Positions 13,935 to 22,091 are shown, counted from the stretch's first letter. The stretch is DNA of 26,002 bases from Caulobacteraceae bacterium UBA5005 (GCA_002398405.1 DGYN01000085.1:1-26002), one strand, 5' to 3'. The notes: generated by a model not told the origin, from the letters alone. Program-made: numbers and translations.

Positions 13935-15236
13935 ATGACCGATCTTCCGCCGCCTTCCGAGACCCGCCGGCTCCTCGCCCAGCGCCCGTATCTCGCCTTC
14001 CTGGCCGCCCGCTTCACCTCGACGGTCAGCGTGCAGATTCAGGCCGTGACCATCGGCTGGCAGGTCTATCAGTTGGCGCGCCTGGACCATGACGTGAAGT
14101 CGGCGGCCTTCATCCTGTCGATGATCGGCCTGGTGCAGTTCCTCCCCGTTCTGTTCCTGACCCTGCTGGCCGGGCAGTTCGCCGATCATCATGACCGCAA
14201 GCGCATCGTCGTCATCACGCTGTCGATCGACATCGTCGCGGCGGGAGCGCTTGCCCTGCTGGCCCACCACAATCCCATGCTGTGGCCGATCTTCGTGATC
14301 AGCGGCGTGTTCGGCGTCTCGCGCGCCTTCATGATGCCGGCGGCGCAGGCGACCGTGCCCATGCTGGTGCCGCGCGAACTGATGCCCAGGGCGCTGGCCT
14401 GGTCGTCTTTAAGCTGGCAGACGGCGACCATCGTGGGCCCCGCAATCGCAGGCCTGATCATCACCTCATCGACGACCGCGGCCTATGCGACGTCGGCCGG
14501 GCTGTACGTTCTGGCCATCGCCCTTCTCAGCCTGATCCGCGCCAACACCAAGCCGGAGCACAATCCCGCCTCGCGCTGGGAGATGATGAAGGAGGGCCTG
14601 GCCTATGTCTGGCGGCAGAAGATTGTCTTTGGGGCCATCTCGCTGGATCTGGTCGCCGTGCTGTTGGGCGGCGCCACCCTGCTGCTGCCGGTGTTCGCGG
14701 CCGATGTGATCAAGATCGACGCCTATGGGTCCTGGATCACGCCGGAGAGCGCCTTTGGCCTGATGCGCGCGGCGCCCGGCATCGGCGCGGCCCTGGTGGC
14801 CGCCTACCTGGCGAGCCGGCCGGTCAAGCGGCGGGCTGGGGTGGTCATGTTCGCTGGCGTCTTCGTCTTTGGATTCGCCACCGTGGTGTTCGGCGCGGCC
14901 CAGCCCTTGGGCGACTTCCTCGGCGTCCCGGCCATCGCCCTGCCCCTCTCGGTCTTCGCGCTCGCCATCCTTGGCGGCGCCGATATGCTGAGCGTGTTCG
15001 TGCGCCAGACCCTGGTCCAGATCGTCACCCCGGACGGGATGAGGGGCCGCGTTGCATCCGTCTCGTCCCTCTTCATCGGCGCCTCCAATGAGCTGGGCGA
15101 ATTCGAGAGCGGCATTGTCGCGAGGTTCCTAGGCCCCGTCGGGGCGGCGGTGTTCGGGGGCGTCGGAGCGATGATCGCCACGGGTCTGTGGGCCAAGCTC
15201 TTCCCCGACCTGCGCAAAGCCGACAAGCTCGCCTGA
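13935..15236 (+). CDS. Major facilitator superfamily exporter (EntS/MFS_3-like)
   Basis: 433-aa inner-membrane transporter, consistent with 12 membrane segments. The N-terminus (RRLLAQRPYLAFLAARFTSTVSVQIQAVTIGWQVYQL) is characteristic of the EntS-like efflux group. The loop 2-3 signature follows (GQFADHHDRKRIVVITL, matching GxxaDrxxRrr), and the C-terminal half has the related pattern (RQTLVQIVTPDGMRGRVASV, FESGIVARFLGPVGAAVFGG). I chose the ATG at 13935; an ATG at 13918 is in another frame and closes at once. It is followed by the TfoX-like gene with a TGATG overlap. The substrate is unknown; siderophore or drug efflux is only a family-level guess. Confidence 0.9.
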   Translation: MTDLPPPSETRRLLAQRPYLAFLAARFTSTVSVQIQAVTIGWQVYQLARLDHDVKSAAFILSMIGLVQFLPVLFLTLLAGQFADHHDRKRIVVITLSIDIVAAGALALLAHHNPMLWPIFVISGVFGVSRAFMMPAAQATVPMLVPRELMPRALAWSSLSWQTATIVGPAIAGLIITSSTTAAYATSAGLYVLAIALLSLIRANTKPEHNPASRWEMMKEGLAYVWRQKIVFGAISLDLVAVLLGGATLLLPVFAADVIKIDAYGSWITPESAFGLMRAAPGIGAALVAAYLASRPVKRRAGVVMFAGVFVFGFATVVFGAAQPLGDFLGVPAIALPLSVFALAILGGADMLSVFVRQTLVQIVTPDGMRGRVASVSSLFIGASNELGEFESGIVARFLGPVGAAVFGGVGAMIATGLWAKLFPDLRKADKLA

Positions 15237-15556
15237 TGGCGGTCTCCAGGGGTTTTGCAGACTATGTGGCCGAGCAACTCGAGCGGCTGGGACCGGTGAC
15301 CATCAAGCGGATGTTCGGCGGCATGGGCCTGTATGCGGACGGCCTGTTCTTCGGGGTCATCGATGACGATGTGCTCTATCTGAAGGTCGATGATCTAAAT
15401 CGCGCCAGGTTCGAAGAGCGCGGCCTGCCGGCCTTCCAGCCGGTCCCGGGCAAGGCGTCGATGAACTATATGGCGGTCCCGGAGGACGTGCTGGAGGATC
15501 CCGCCGCACTGGCGGACTGGGCGCGGGGCGCGCTCGCGGCGGCGGCGCGGAAGTAG
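15236..15556 (+). CDS. TfoX N-terminal domain protein
   Basis: 106-aa protein consisting only of a TfoX-N domain: FADYVAEQLERLGPVTIKRM, FGGMGLYADGLFFGVIDDDVLYLKVDD, then PVPGKASMNYMAVPEDVLED. Full-length TfoX (about 200 aa) regulates competence in gammaproteobacteria, but stand-alone N-domains are common and lack a defined function. The ATG at 15236 shares a base with the MFS stop (TGATG), so translation is probably coupled. The Ala-rich C-terminus (RGALAAAARK) ends just before the inverted-repeat element. Confidence 0.88.
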   Translation: MAVSRGFADYVAEQLERLGPVTIKRMFGGMGLYADGLFFGVIDDDVLYLKVDDLNRARFEERGLPAFQPVPGKASMNYMAVPEDVLEDPAALADWARGALAAAARK

Positions 15557-15565
15557 CGGTAGAGC

Positions 15566-15725
15566 CTTTTCCCTCACCTTCCGAGAGGAAGGGGCGGGTG
15601 GCGAGCGCAGCGAGACGGGTGGGGAAGGCCCGCGTCTGAGCCTCGCGGATGCATGGGGCTTTCTCACCCGCTTCGCCTAGGGCGAAGCCCCCTCCCCGCG
15701 CTTGCAGCGCGCGGTGAGGGAAAAG
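15566..15725. repeat. 160-bp REP/MITE-like inverted-repeat element
   Basis: Perfect 13-bp terminal inverted repeats: CTTTTCCCTCACC (15566-15578) and GGTGAGGGAAAAG (15713-15725). Inside are at least three hairpins: CCTTCC/GGAAGG (15577-15592), CTTCGCC/GGCGAAG (15671-15687) and CGCGC/GCGCG (15697-15711). The phrase GGCGAGCGCAGCGAGACGGG recalls intergenic repeats I associate with Caulobacter-like genomes (from memory). No open reading frame of interest. It fills the gap between the TfoX-like gene and the convergent SDR gene and could also terminate both. Confidence 0.7.
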
Positions 15726-15733
15726 AGGGCGCG

Positions 15734-16612
15734 CTAGTCCCGCCCGTTCAGCGACCGTGACCCGATCACCACGCCAGGCGGGGGCGGAACGTAATCGGGC
15801 ACGAAGAAGTCGGGCATCAGATCGGCCCCGGGTTCGACGGCGTACTGGTCAAAATCGCGCACGCCCTCGCCATAGAGGAAGGTGTCGTCGATCAGGAAGT
15901 TGCCGGAAAACTCTGCGGCCTTCTTCTCGAAGATGGCGTGGGCGGCGTCGGCCATGATGTCGGTGGTGCGGCAGTGGCGCAGGCCCTCGTCGCCGGCCAG
16001 GGCGAACTTGATGGCGGCGGTGGCGATGCCGGTGCGGGGCCACAGCGCATTGAACGCCACCTGGCCTTCGAATTCCGCGGACATGCCCAGCACGCAGAGG
16101 CTCATGCCGTACTTGGCCATGGAGTAGGCGGTGTGGTTCTTGAACCACTTGGGGCTGAGATCCAGCGGCGGCGACAGCATGAGGACGTGGGGGTTGGCGG
16201 CCTTAAGGAGGTGCGGCAGGCAGGCCTTGGAGGTCAGGTACGTCCCCCGCGCATTGACCTGGTTCATCAGGTCGTATCGCTTCATGTCGGTCTGGAGCGT
16301 CCCGGTCAGGGAAATGGCGGAGGCGTTGTTCACGCAGATGTCGATCCCGCCGAATTTCGCGACCGTCTGCTCGACGGCCTCATAGACCGAGGCTTCGTCG
16401 CGCACATCGACGATGAGCGGGAGCGCCTTGCCGCCGGCCTTTTCGATCTCCTCGGCGGCGGAATAGATGGTGCCGGGCAGGTGCTTGTGCGGCTCAGCCG
16501 TCTTGGCCGCGATGGCGACATTGGCGCCGTCCTTGGCGGCCCGAAGCGCGATCGCAAGGCCGATGCCCCGCGAGGCGCCGGTGACGAACAGGGTCTTTCC
16601 GGCAAGGCTCAT
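15734..16612 (-). CDS. SDR family NAD(P)-dependent oxidoreductase, HSDL2-like
   Basis: 292-aa short-chain dehydrogenase. Rossmann motif TGASRGIG (11-18), NNAS (95-98), Ser147 (VLMLSPPL), and the catalytic pair Tyr163/Lys167 (YSMAKYG). The segment AKTAEPHKHLPGTIYSAAEE (36-55) and the long C-terminal part (DDTFLYGEGVRDFDQYAV) are typical of the HSDL2-like subgroup, thought to act on fatty acyl or terpenoid substrates. The ribosome site AGGAGA overlaps the stop codon of the enoyl-CoA hydratase-like gene 12 bases upstream, so the two form an operon, probably for acyl-CoA or branched-chain lipid metabolism (inference). All catalytic residues appear intact. Confidence 0.9.
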   Translation of the reverse strand: MSLAGKTLFVTGASRGIGLAIALRAAKDGANVAIAAKTAEPHKHLPGTIYSAAEEIEKAGGKALPLIVDVRDEASVYEAVEQTVAKFGGIDICVNNASAISLTGTLQTDMKRYDLMNQVNARGTYLTSKACLPHLLKAANPHVLMLSPPLDLSPKWFKNHTAYSMAKYGMSLCVLGMSAEFEGQVAFNALWPRTGIATAAIKFALAGDEGLRHCRTTDIMADAAHAIFEKKAAEFSGNFLIDDTFLYGEGVRDFDQYAVEPGADLMPDFFVPDYVPPPPGVVIGSRSLNGRD

Positions 16613-16624
16613 GGGTCTTCTCTC

Positions 16625-17392
16625 CTAGAATTTGGAAAAGTCGGGGGCGCGGCGTTCGGCGAAGGCCTGGAAGGCTTCGGCGGCTTCGGCGGTCTTGAGC
16701 CGCTCGCCGAACATGGCCCCCTCGCGGGCCATGATGGAAAGCAGCTGTTCGGAATCGCGCATCAGGGCCTTGGTCTCGATGAGGGCGCCGAGCGGCCGTT
16801 TGGCGAGCGCCTTGGCGAGGGTCAGGGCGGCGCCGTCCACCTCCGCGGCGGGGAGGGCCATGTTGGCGAGGCCGAGGCGCGCGGCGGTTTCCCCCAGCAT
16901 CGGCTCGCCCAGGGCGAACATGGCGAAGGCCCGGGCATAGCCGATGCGCTGCTGCAGCAGGAGGCTGGAAGCGGCCTCCGGCACCAGGGCGAGATTGACG
17001 AAGGGGGTGGAGAGCCGGGCGTCGTCGGCGACCACCACGAGGTCGCAGTGCAGGAGCAGGGTCGTCCCCACCCCGACGGCGAGGCCGGTGACCGCCGCCA
17101 CCAGGGGCTTTTTGGTCTTGGCCAGGGACTGGATGAAGTTGGAGGTCGATCGCGTCTCGGAGCCCCCTCCCCGATTGGCCGCGGCGAAATCGGCGAGGTC
17201 ATTGCCGGCGGTGAAGACGCCGCCCGCGCCCTTGATCAGGACGACGCGGGTCGTGCGATCGTTCTGGGCTTCCTCGATGGCTTCGCCCAGCACCCGGTAC
17301 ATCTCCTGGGAAAGGGCGTTCTTCTTCTCGGGACGGTTGATGGTCAGCACCATTACACCGTCGTCGAAGGCGATTTGGACGTGATCGGTCAC
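16625..17392 (-). CDS. Enoyl-CoA hydratase/isomerase family protein, isomerase-like active site
   Basis: 255-aa crotonase-fold protein. Oxyanion-hole segments: GGVFTAGNDLADF (57-69) and AVTGLAVGVGTTLLLHCDLV (100-119). At the active site it reads TPFVNLALVPEAASS (129-143): Glu139 is present but the first catalytic Glu of true hydratases is not obvious. This is the pattern of delta3-delta2 enoyl-CoA isomerases (inference). The C-terminus (FQAFAERRAPDFSKF) is typical. Start is GTG at 17392 with GGGAG about 7 bases upstream. It is the first gene of a two-gene unit with the SDR, and is divergent from the 5x4-Cys secreted protein. Confidence 0.9.
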   Translation of the reverse strand: MTDHVQIAFDDGVMVLTINRPEKKNALSQEMYRVLGEAIEEAQNDRTTRVVLIKGAGGVFTAGNDLADFAAANRGGGSETRSTSNFIQSLAKTKKPLVAAVTGLAVGVGTTLLLHCDLVVVADDARLSTPFVNLALVPEAASSLLLQQRIGYARAFAMFALGEPMLGETAARLGLANMALPAAEVDGAALTLAKALAKRPLGALIETKALMRDSEQLLSIMAREGAMFGERLKTAEAAEAFQAFAERRAPDFSKF

Positions 17393-17452
17393 GGCTCTGC
17401 TCCCATTTTGGCTTGGAGTTAGCCCCTTTAAGGCTTGGCCTAAACCGAAATC

Positions 17453-17483
17453 TTGACCCGCCGGTCCAGGCGCCGTCTATGGT
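17453..17483 (+). promoter_or_regulatory. Candidate promoter for the 4-Cys repeat protein gene
   Basis: TTGACC (17453-17458), then either TCTATG at 17476 (17-base spacer) or TATGGT at 17478 (19-base spacer). The -35 is good and the -10 mediocre. It lies in the divergent gap, 34-64 bases before the ATG at 17517, upstream of a strong GGGAGGAGG ribosome site (17502-17510). Confidence 0.35.
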
Positions 17484-17516
17484 CCGCAAAACCATAAGTT
17501 TGGGAGGAGGACACCC

Positions 17517-18899
17517 ATGAGGTCCCTTTTCGTCGCCCTCGTGGCCGCGTTTCTAGCCGTCTCTTTCACCACCGTCCTGGCGCAAAGCCCGCCGCCCGCC
17601 GCCAACAACGGCCTGCAAAAGGCCATCGAGGCCCGGGCCAAGCAGATGGAAGACGCCGCCAAGGGTGTGCGCCGCGCCGTCGAGGCGGAGGCCAAGCTCA
17701 AGGCCGAAGCCGCCGCCCTGGCGCCCAAGGTCATCGCCGCCCAGTCGCACCCCTGCGTGATGAGCGAGGCCGCTCCCGTCGCCACGGTGGGGGGCCGAAT
17801 GTTGATCGAAGTCGCCTGCTCCAACATGCTGGGCTTCCAGTCGATGAGCGCGGCTGACGGTTCGCGGGCCGACCTGCAGGCCTGCATCACCAATTTCAGC
17901 GTACCGCTGCCCCCCTGCAAACTGCCGTCGAATTCCGAGGCCGCGGCCGCGGCGAGCATCCAGGCCCTGGCCACCCGCGCCGGCAGCGACTGCCAGGTTC
18001 AGAAGGTGATCGAGATCGGCACGACCGCCCAGGCCTCGCTCTATGAAGTCAGCTGCACAAACGGCGTCGGAGAGGTGCTTCAGGCCTCCTTGCCCAGGAC
18101 CAACGATTCGCGGGTGATCAGCCAGACCTGCCTGCGGATCGCCTCGACAGCCAACTACAAGTGCACCCTCTCGACCGAGGAAGCCAACGCCCGGCCGATC
18201 CGCGCCCTGGCCGCCAAGACCGGACAGGCCTGCACCGTCAATGCGCACCGCTACGTCGGCGCGACCACCAGCGGCGCGGAAATCTATGAACTCGGCTGCT
18301 CTGAGGGCAAAAGCTTCATGGTCCAGGCCGACCCGAAGGGTAATTATCAACGGATGATGACCTGCGTTCAGGCCTCCGGCATCGGCGGGGGCTGCACCCT
18401 GTCGGACGCCAAGGCTGAACTCGCCAACGCGCTCGCGGGCTACACCAACCTGGTCAAGGCCGCCGGCTTCGACTGCACGGTGGCCAAGTTCGCCAGCTTC
18501 CCGGCAAAGGAAGGCCTCACCGAGGCCGTCGAAGTGGGCTGCTCAAATCGCACGGAAAGCGGCATCGCGCTGATCGCCGCTGGCAAGACCGAAGTGCTGA
18601 ATTGCGCGAGGGCCCGGGTTGAAGGTTACAGCTGCTCCTATTCCAAGCCGGAAGACGCCTACAAGCTGATGACGGAAAACCTCAAGCAGGCGGGCAAGAC
18701 CACCTGCGAGGTCAACGGCGTGCGCTCCATGGGCGCCGGTTCGCGGGCCGTCTATATCGAGGTCTCCTGCGCCGACGGCGACCCCGGCTTTGTGATGTCC
18801 TATCCGCCGGGCGTCGGCAAACCGGCAGAGGCCATTTCCTGCGGCCAGGCTACCGGCCTTGGCGGCGGCTGTCAGATGCCGGCGAACAAGAAGACCTAA
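17517..18899 (+). CDS. Secreted protein with five tandem four-cysteine repeats, function unknown
   Basis: 460 aa. Signal peptide about 1-22 (LFVALVAAFLAVSFTTVLA|Q). Residues 30-75 form an Ala/Lys/Glu-rich helix, possibly coiled coil. After that come five units of about 80 residues, each with four Cys: 80/101/123/134; 159/180/205/216; 239/261/283/293; 320/342/363/373; 397/418/442/452. Spacing is nearly constant (C1-C2 21-22, C2-C3 21-25, C3-C4 10-11). All 20 cysteines of the protein fall in this pattern. C2 is usually preceded by a YEVSC/YELGC/IEVSC strand. The even count and export suggest disulfide-bonded modules. The ATG has GGGAGGAGG 6 bases upstream. I do not recognise a named family. The stop overlaps the convergent dihydroorotase stop. 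Confidence 0.8.
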   Translation: MRSLFVALVAAFLAVSFTTVLAQSPPPAANNGLQKAIEARAKQMEDAAKGVRRAVEAEAKLKAEAAALAPKVIAAQSHPCVMSEAAPVATVGGRMLIEVACSNMLGFQSMSAADGSRADLQACITNFSVPLPPCKLPSNSEAAAAASIQALATRAGSDCQVQKVIEIGTTAQASLYEVSCTNGVGEVLQASLPRTNDSRVISQTCLRIASTANYKCTLSTEEANARPIRALAAKTGQACTVNAHRYVGATTSGAEIYELGCSEGKSFMVQADPKGNYQRMMTCVQASGIGGGCTLSDAKAELANALAGYTNLVKAAGFDCTVAKFASFPAKEGLTEAVEVGCSNRTESGIALIAAGKTEVLNCARARVEGYSCSYSKPEDAYKLMTENLKQAGKTTCEVNGVRSMGAGSRAVYIEVSCADGDPGFVMSYPPGVGKPAEAISCGQATGLGGGCQMPANKKT

Positions 18900-20224
18900 A
18901 GGGTTTCCTGAAACCGCACCGGTTGACCAAGGGACGGCGCGATGATCGCGCCGTCCCGCATTACTGTCTGGCCGCGGATGATGGTCGCCATGGGAAAGCC
19001 CGTGACCTCCAGGCCGTCGAAGGGCGTCCAGCCAACGCGGCTGGCCATATCCTCATGACGAAGGGTGCGTTTGGCCTTGAGGTCGACGATAGTCAGATCC
19101 GCGTCATAGCCTTCGGCGAGCCGGCCCTTGCCGGCCAAGCTGAACAGCCGGTTGGCCCCATGGCTGGTGAGGTCGATGAACCGCTCCAGGGTCAGGCGGC
19201 CGGCCGCCACATGGTTCAGCATTACCGGGACGAGGGTCTGCACGCCCGGCATGCCTGAGGGCGAGGCCGGATAGGGGCGCTCCTTTTCCTCCCGCGTGTG
19301 CGGCGCGTGGTCGGAGCCGAGGACATCGGCGACCCCCATTTCGATGGCCCGCCAAAGGGCCGGCTGGTGCGAGGCGTCGCGGATCGGGGGATTCATCTGG
19401 GCGAAGCCCTTGAGGCGCTCATAGGCTTCCGGGCCAATGAGGGTCAGGTGCTGCGGCGTCAGCTCGACGGAGGCGACATCCTTGTTGTGGGCCAGGAAGT
19501 CGATTTCCTCGCCCGTCGTCACGTGCAGGACGTGGATGCGTTTGCCCAGGCTCCTGGCGATGCGCACCAGTCGCTCGGTGGACTGGATAGCGCTCTGAGG
19601 GTCGCGCACCTCCGGATGGCTGGTCCAGTCGCCGGGGCGGGCCAGGGGCCGGCGTTCCGCCAGGCGGTATTCGTCCTCCGAATGGAAGGTGGCCCGGCGG
19701 TTCACATGGCGCAGGACCAGTTCGATGCCCTCGTCGTCCTGGACCAGGAGGGTGCCGGTGGAGGCGCCCATGAACACCTTGACGCCGCAGCAACCCGGCA
19801 GGCGTTCCAGCTCGCCGAGGAACCGCGCGTTCTCGTGTGTCCCGCCGACGAAAAAGGCGTGGTCGCAGTGCATCCGCCCCTTGGCGCGGGCGAGCTTGTC
19901 GGCGAGCGCGTCCGCGTCGGTCGTCGCCGGCTCGGTGTTCGGCATCTCGAAGACGGCGACGACGCCGCCCAGGACGGCCGCCCGGCTGCCGGTCTCCAGG
20001 TCTTCCTTCCATTCCAGGCCCGGTTCGCGGAAATGCACCTGGGTGTCGATGACGCCAGGCAGGACGGTAAGGCCCGCCGCGTCGAAAACGTCATCCGCCG
20101 AAGCCTGGCCAAGGTCGCCGACGGCCGCGATCTTGCCGCCTGATATGCCGACGTCGGCGTAGCCGCGGCCCGCATGATTGGCGACCTCGCCGCCGCGCAC
20201 GATCAGGTCGAAGGTCTTAGCCAC
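18896..20224 (-). CDS. pyrC: Dihydroorotase (alphaproteobacterial PyrC-type amidohydrolase)
   Basis: 442-aa amidohydrolase that interconverts carbamoyl-aspartate and dihydroorotate in pyrimidine synthesis. Metal-site motifs: DTQVHFREPG (60-69, His64), GVKVFMGASTG with Lys149 as the likely carboxylated lysine, ATFHSEDE (His181), HVLHVTT (His231/His234) and GSDHAPHT (Asp305). Notably the first His of the usual HxH is Gln62; I recall the same DTQVHFREPG in homologs from related bacteria, so it is a subfamily trait rather than damage. The GTG at 20224 has AGGA about 8 bases upstream and overlaps the GT9 stop by 8 bases. The frame is open farther upstream, but only inside the GT9 gene. An allantoinase-like role is a minor alternative. 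Confidence 0.88.
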   Translation of the reverse strand: MAKTFDLIVRGGEVANHAGRGYADVGISGGKIAAVGDLGQASADDVFDAAGLTVLPGVIDTQVHFREPGLEWKEDLETGSRAAVLGGVVAVFEMPNTEPATTDADALADKLARAKGRMHCDHAFFVGGTHENARFLGELERLPGCCGVKVFMGASTGTLLVQDDEGIELVLRHVNRRATFHSEDEYRLAERRPLARPGDWTSHPEVRDPQSAIQSTERLVRIARSLGKRIHVLHVTTGEEIDFLAHNKDVASVELTPQHLTLIGPEAYERLKGFAQMNPPIRDASHQPALWRAIEMGVADVLGSDHAPHTREEKERPYPASPSGMPGVQTLVPVMLNHVAAGRLTLERFIDLTSHGANRLFSLAGKGRLAEGYDADLTIVDLKAKRTLRHEDMASRVGWTPFDGLEVTGFPMATIIRGQTVMRDGAIIAPSLGQPVRFQETL

Positions 20225-21209
20225 GCTTCTTGTCCTTTTTCTCAGGCTTCTCGGACTTCTCCGTGGCGGCCAGAAGTTTGATGGCCGCCTCCAACACAGG
20301 TTCGGCGGTAAGATCGTGGAGGTGGCTGATCTGCTGATCGAAATTGGGGTCCAGGGCGGCCAGGGTCGGGAAATCGCGCGGCCCCCTGATGACCCGGCAG
20401 TGAGGCCCGAAGGGGCCGTTGATCTGGTCGTTGCTCGGCCCGAAGACGGCAAGGGTCGGCGTACCCGCCGCCGCCGCCAGGGAGGTCCAGATGTTGTCGC
20501 CGCCGATGTAGAGCCTGACCCGCTTCATCCAGGCATAATCGGTGAGCATGTCCTGGTCGTAGGGCCGCAGCAGGATGCGGTTCCTGGGCAGGGGGAATTT
20601 GGCGGTGAGCATGGCTTCGCGATCAGCCTCGCCGCCAAAGGCCACGATCCGGCCGCCGGCCATTGGGCCATCCCCCAGCAGAAGCTTGGCCGCCACCTGG
20701 CCGAAGCGCTCGGAGGGCCAGATGCGGCCGATCCACTCGGCGCCGGGCCCGACGCCCAGGATCGGTCCCTCGCCGGCCAAGGCTTCGTCAGCCAGGTCTT
20801 CGCGCTTGGGAGCGGTGAACAGGAAGGGCGAGGGCGGATCGTCCGCCAGCCCCAGCATCCGGCCAAAGGAGACGACGCGGTTTTCCGGCGCCTCGGGGAT
20901 TTTCAGCTCCGCCCGCCGCTGCCGCGCCAAAAAGCCGGAGACGCCCGTCCCGGCGGCATCGAGGATCAAACCCCACTTCTGGCCGCGCAGCTTGTTCCAG
21001 AGGGCGAACTTGCCGGCGCTCTTGATGACGATGGTCTTGGTGAGTGCGGGGACCTCGGCGAACAGGGGCGCGGATTTAGGGCCGGCCACGATGGTGAATT
21101 TCGCGGCGGGGATTTCGTCGGCGAGGCGCCGGATCAGACCGGACGCCGCCACCGCATCACCCGGATCAAAGGGCGCAAGGAACAGAATCGGGAAGGGCTT
21201 TGCCGACAT
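20217..21209 (-). CDS. Glycosyltransferase family 9 (heptosyltransferase-like) protein
   Basis: 330-aa GT-B enzyme of the heptosyltransferase superfamily, normally adding heptose to LPS core at the cytoplasmic face. N-terminal ILFLAPFDPGDAVAASGLIRRL carries Asp18, matching the conserved catalytic Asp. The sugar-nucleotide domain shows GVGPGAEWIGRIWPSERFGQ (152-171) and YIGGDNIWTSLAAAAGTPTLAVFGPS (234-259). In most homologs a GxxH precedes LAAA; here the His is missing (DNIWTSLAAA). The C-terminus is a charged Lys/Glu tail (EKSEKPEKKDKKRG). It is divergent from ygfZ by a short gap and overlaps dihydroorotase by 8 bases. The exact donor and acceptor are unknown. Confidence 0.85.
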   Translation of the reverse strand: MSAKPFPILFLAPFDPGDAVAASGLIRRLADEIPAAKFTIVAGPKSAPLFAEVPALTKTIVIKSAGKFALWNKLRGQKWGLILDAAGTGVSGFLARQRRAELKIPEAPENRVVSFGRMLGLADDPPSPFLFTAPKREDLADEALAGEGPILGVGPGAEWIGRIWPSERFGQVAAKLLLGDGPMAGGRIVAFGGEADREAMLTAKFPLPRNRILLRPYDQDMLTDYAWMKRVRLYIGGDNIWTSLAAAAGTPTLAVFGPSNDQINGPFGPHCRVIRGPRDFPTLAALDPNFDQQISHLHDLTAEPVLEAAIKLLAATEKSEKPEKKDKKRG

Positions 21210-21263
21210 CGGTGAAACTATAGCATGGCGAAATCAATCGGATCGCCCCAGATAGTCAAAGGC

Positions 21264-22037
21264 ATGACCGCGCCGATCGCCCTTTCCAGCCGAGCCTTGG
21301 TCGCCGTGCGCGGCGAGCCCTGGCGCGAGTTCCTGCAGAATCTGCTGACCCAGGATATCGAAACCCTCAAGGACGGCGAGGCGCGATTTGCCGCGCTGCT
21401 CACCCCGCAGGGACGGCTGCTGTACGATCTGTTCGTGATCGCCGATGGCGACGGGTGCCTGATCGATGTCGAGGCGGCCTGGCGCGAGGCCCTGATCCAG
21501 CGGCTGATGCTTTATCGGCTAAGGGCCAAGGTGGAGATCGCGGCGGACGATCGGCCCGTTTCGGCGTTCATCGAGGGTGGCGGGGGCGGCGTCCCGGACC
21601 CACGCCTGGCGGCCCTGGGCCATCGCGCCTACGGCCTTGCGGGATTGGACCCTGAGACCGCCTATGAGGCCCATCGCCTGTCGCTGGGCGTTCCGGGGCC
21701 CGCGGACTGGGGGACGGACAGAACCTATCCCCTGGAGGCCGACTTCGACCTCTTGAACGGGGTCGATTTCCAGAAGGGCTGTTTCGTCGGCCAGGAGACC
21801 ACCAGCCGCATGAAACGGCGCGGGTCCATCAAGACCCGCATGTTGCCCATCGACTACGAGGGCGAGCAGATCGCGCCGGGGACGGAGATCCTGGCGGGGA
21901 CGATGCGGGCGGGCGAGGTGCTGACCGGCATGGCGGGGCGGTCGATGGCCCTGGTGCGGCTCGACCGGATCGAAGGGGGGACTCTCGCCGCCGCAGGCCA
22001 GCCGGTCACCGTGGCGCAACCGGAATGGTTCTCCTGA
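21264..22037 (+). CDS. ygfZ: Folate-binding protein YgfZ (CAF17/IBA57-like Fe-S assembly factor)
   Basis: About 257-aa tetrahydrofolate-dependent protein that helps maturation or repair of certain Fe-S enzymes. N-terminal segment LSSRALVAVRGEPWREFLQNLLTQDIE and the diagnostic KGCFVGQETTSRM (Cys of K-G-C-[FY]-x-G-Q-E) identify it. LLTPQGRLLYDLFVI is also typical of the GcvT-like fold. I prefer the ATG at 21264 because homologs usually begin just before the SSRAL segment. An ATG at 21225 would add 13 residues and lies only 15 bp from the divergent GT9 start. Neither has a strong ribosome site. Confidence 0.9.
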   Translation: MTAPIALSSRALVAVRGEPWREFLQNLLTQDIETLKDGEARFAALLTPQGRLLYDLFVIADGDGCLIDVEAAWREALIQRLMLYRLRAKVEIAADDRPVSAFIEGGGGGVPDPRLAALGHRAYGLAGLDPETAYEAHRLSLGVPGPADWGTDRTYPLEADFDLLNGVDFQKGCFVGQETTSRMKRRGSIKTRMLPIDYEGEQIAPGTEILAGTMRAGEVLTGMAGRSMALVRLDRIEGGTLAAAGQPVTVAQPEWFS

Positions 22038-22038
22038 C

Positions 22039-22068
22039 TTGACACCACCCCTAGGTCGAGCAGGGTAA
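22039..22068 (+). promoter_or_regulatory. Weak candidate promoter for the TonB-C repeat protein gene
   Basis: A perfect TTGACA (22039-22044) directly follows the ygfZ stop. The expected -10 place (about 22062-22068) reads AGGGTAA, a poor match. It lies upstream of the TTG start at 22092 and its GGGGGA site (22082-22087). Confidence 0.25.
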
Positions 22069-22091
22069 GGCGTTTTCCGTCGGGGGACGAT

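Noticed and set aside
15938..17422. 494-codon open frame on the plus strand
   Set aside because: Antisense to both the SDR and the enoyl-CoA isomerase-like gene and spanning their junction; low-complexity Gly/Glu-rich translation.
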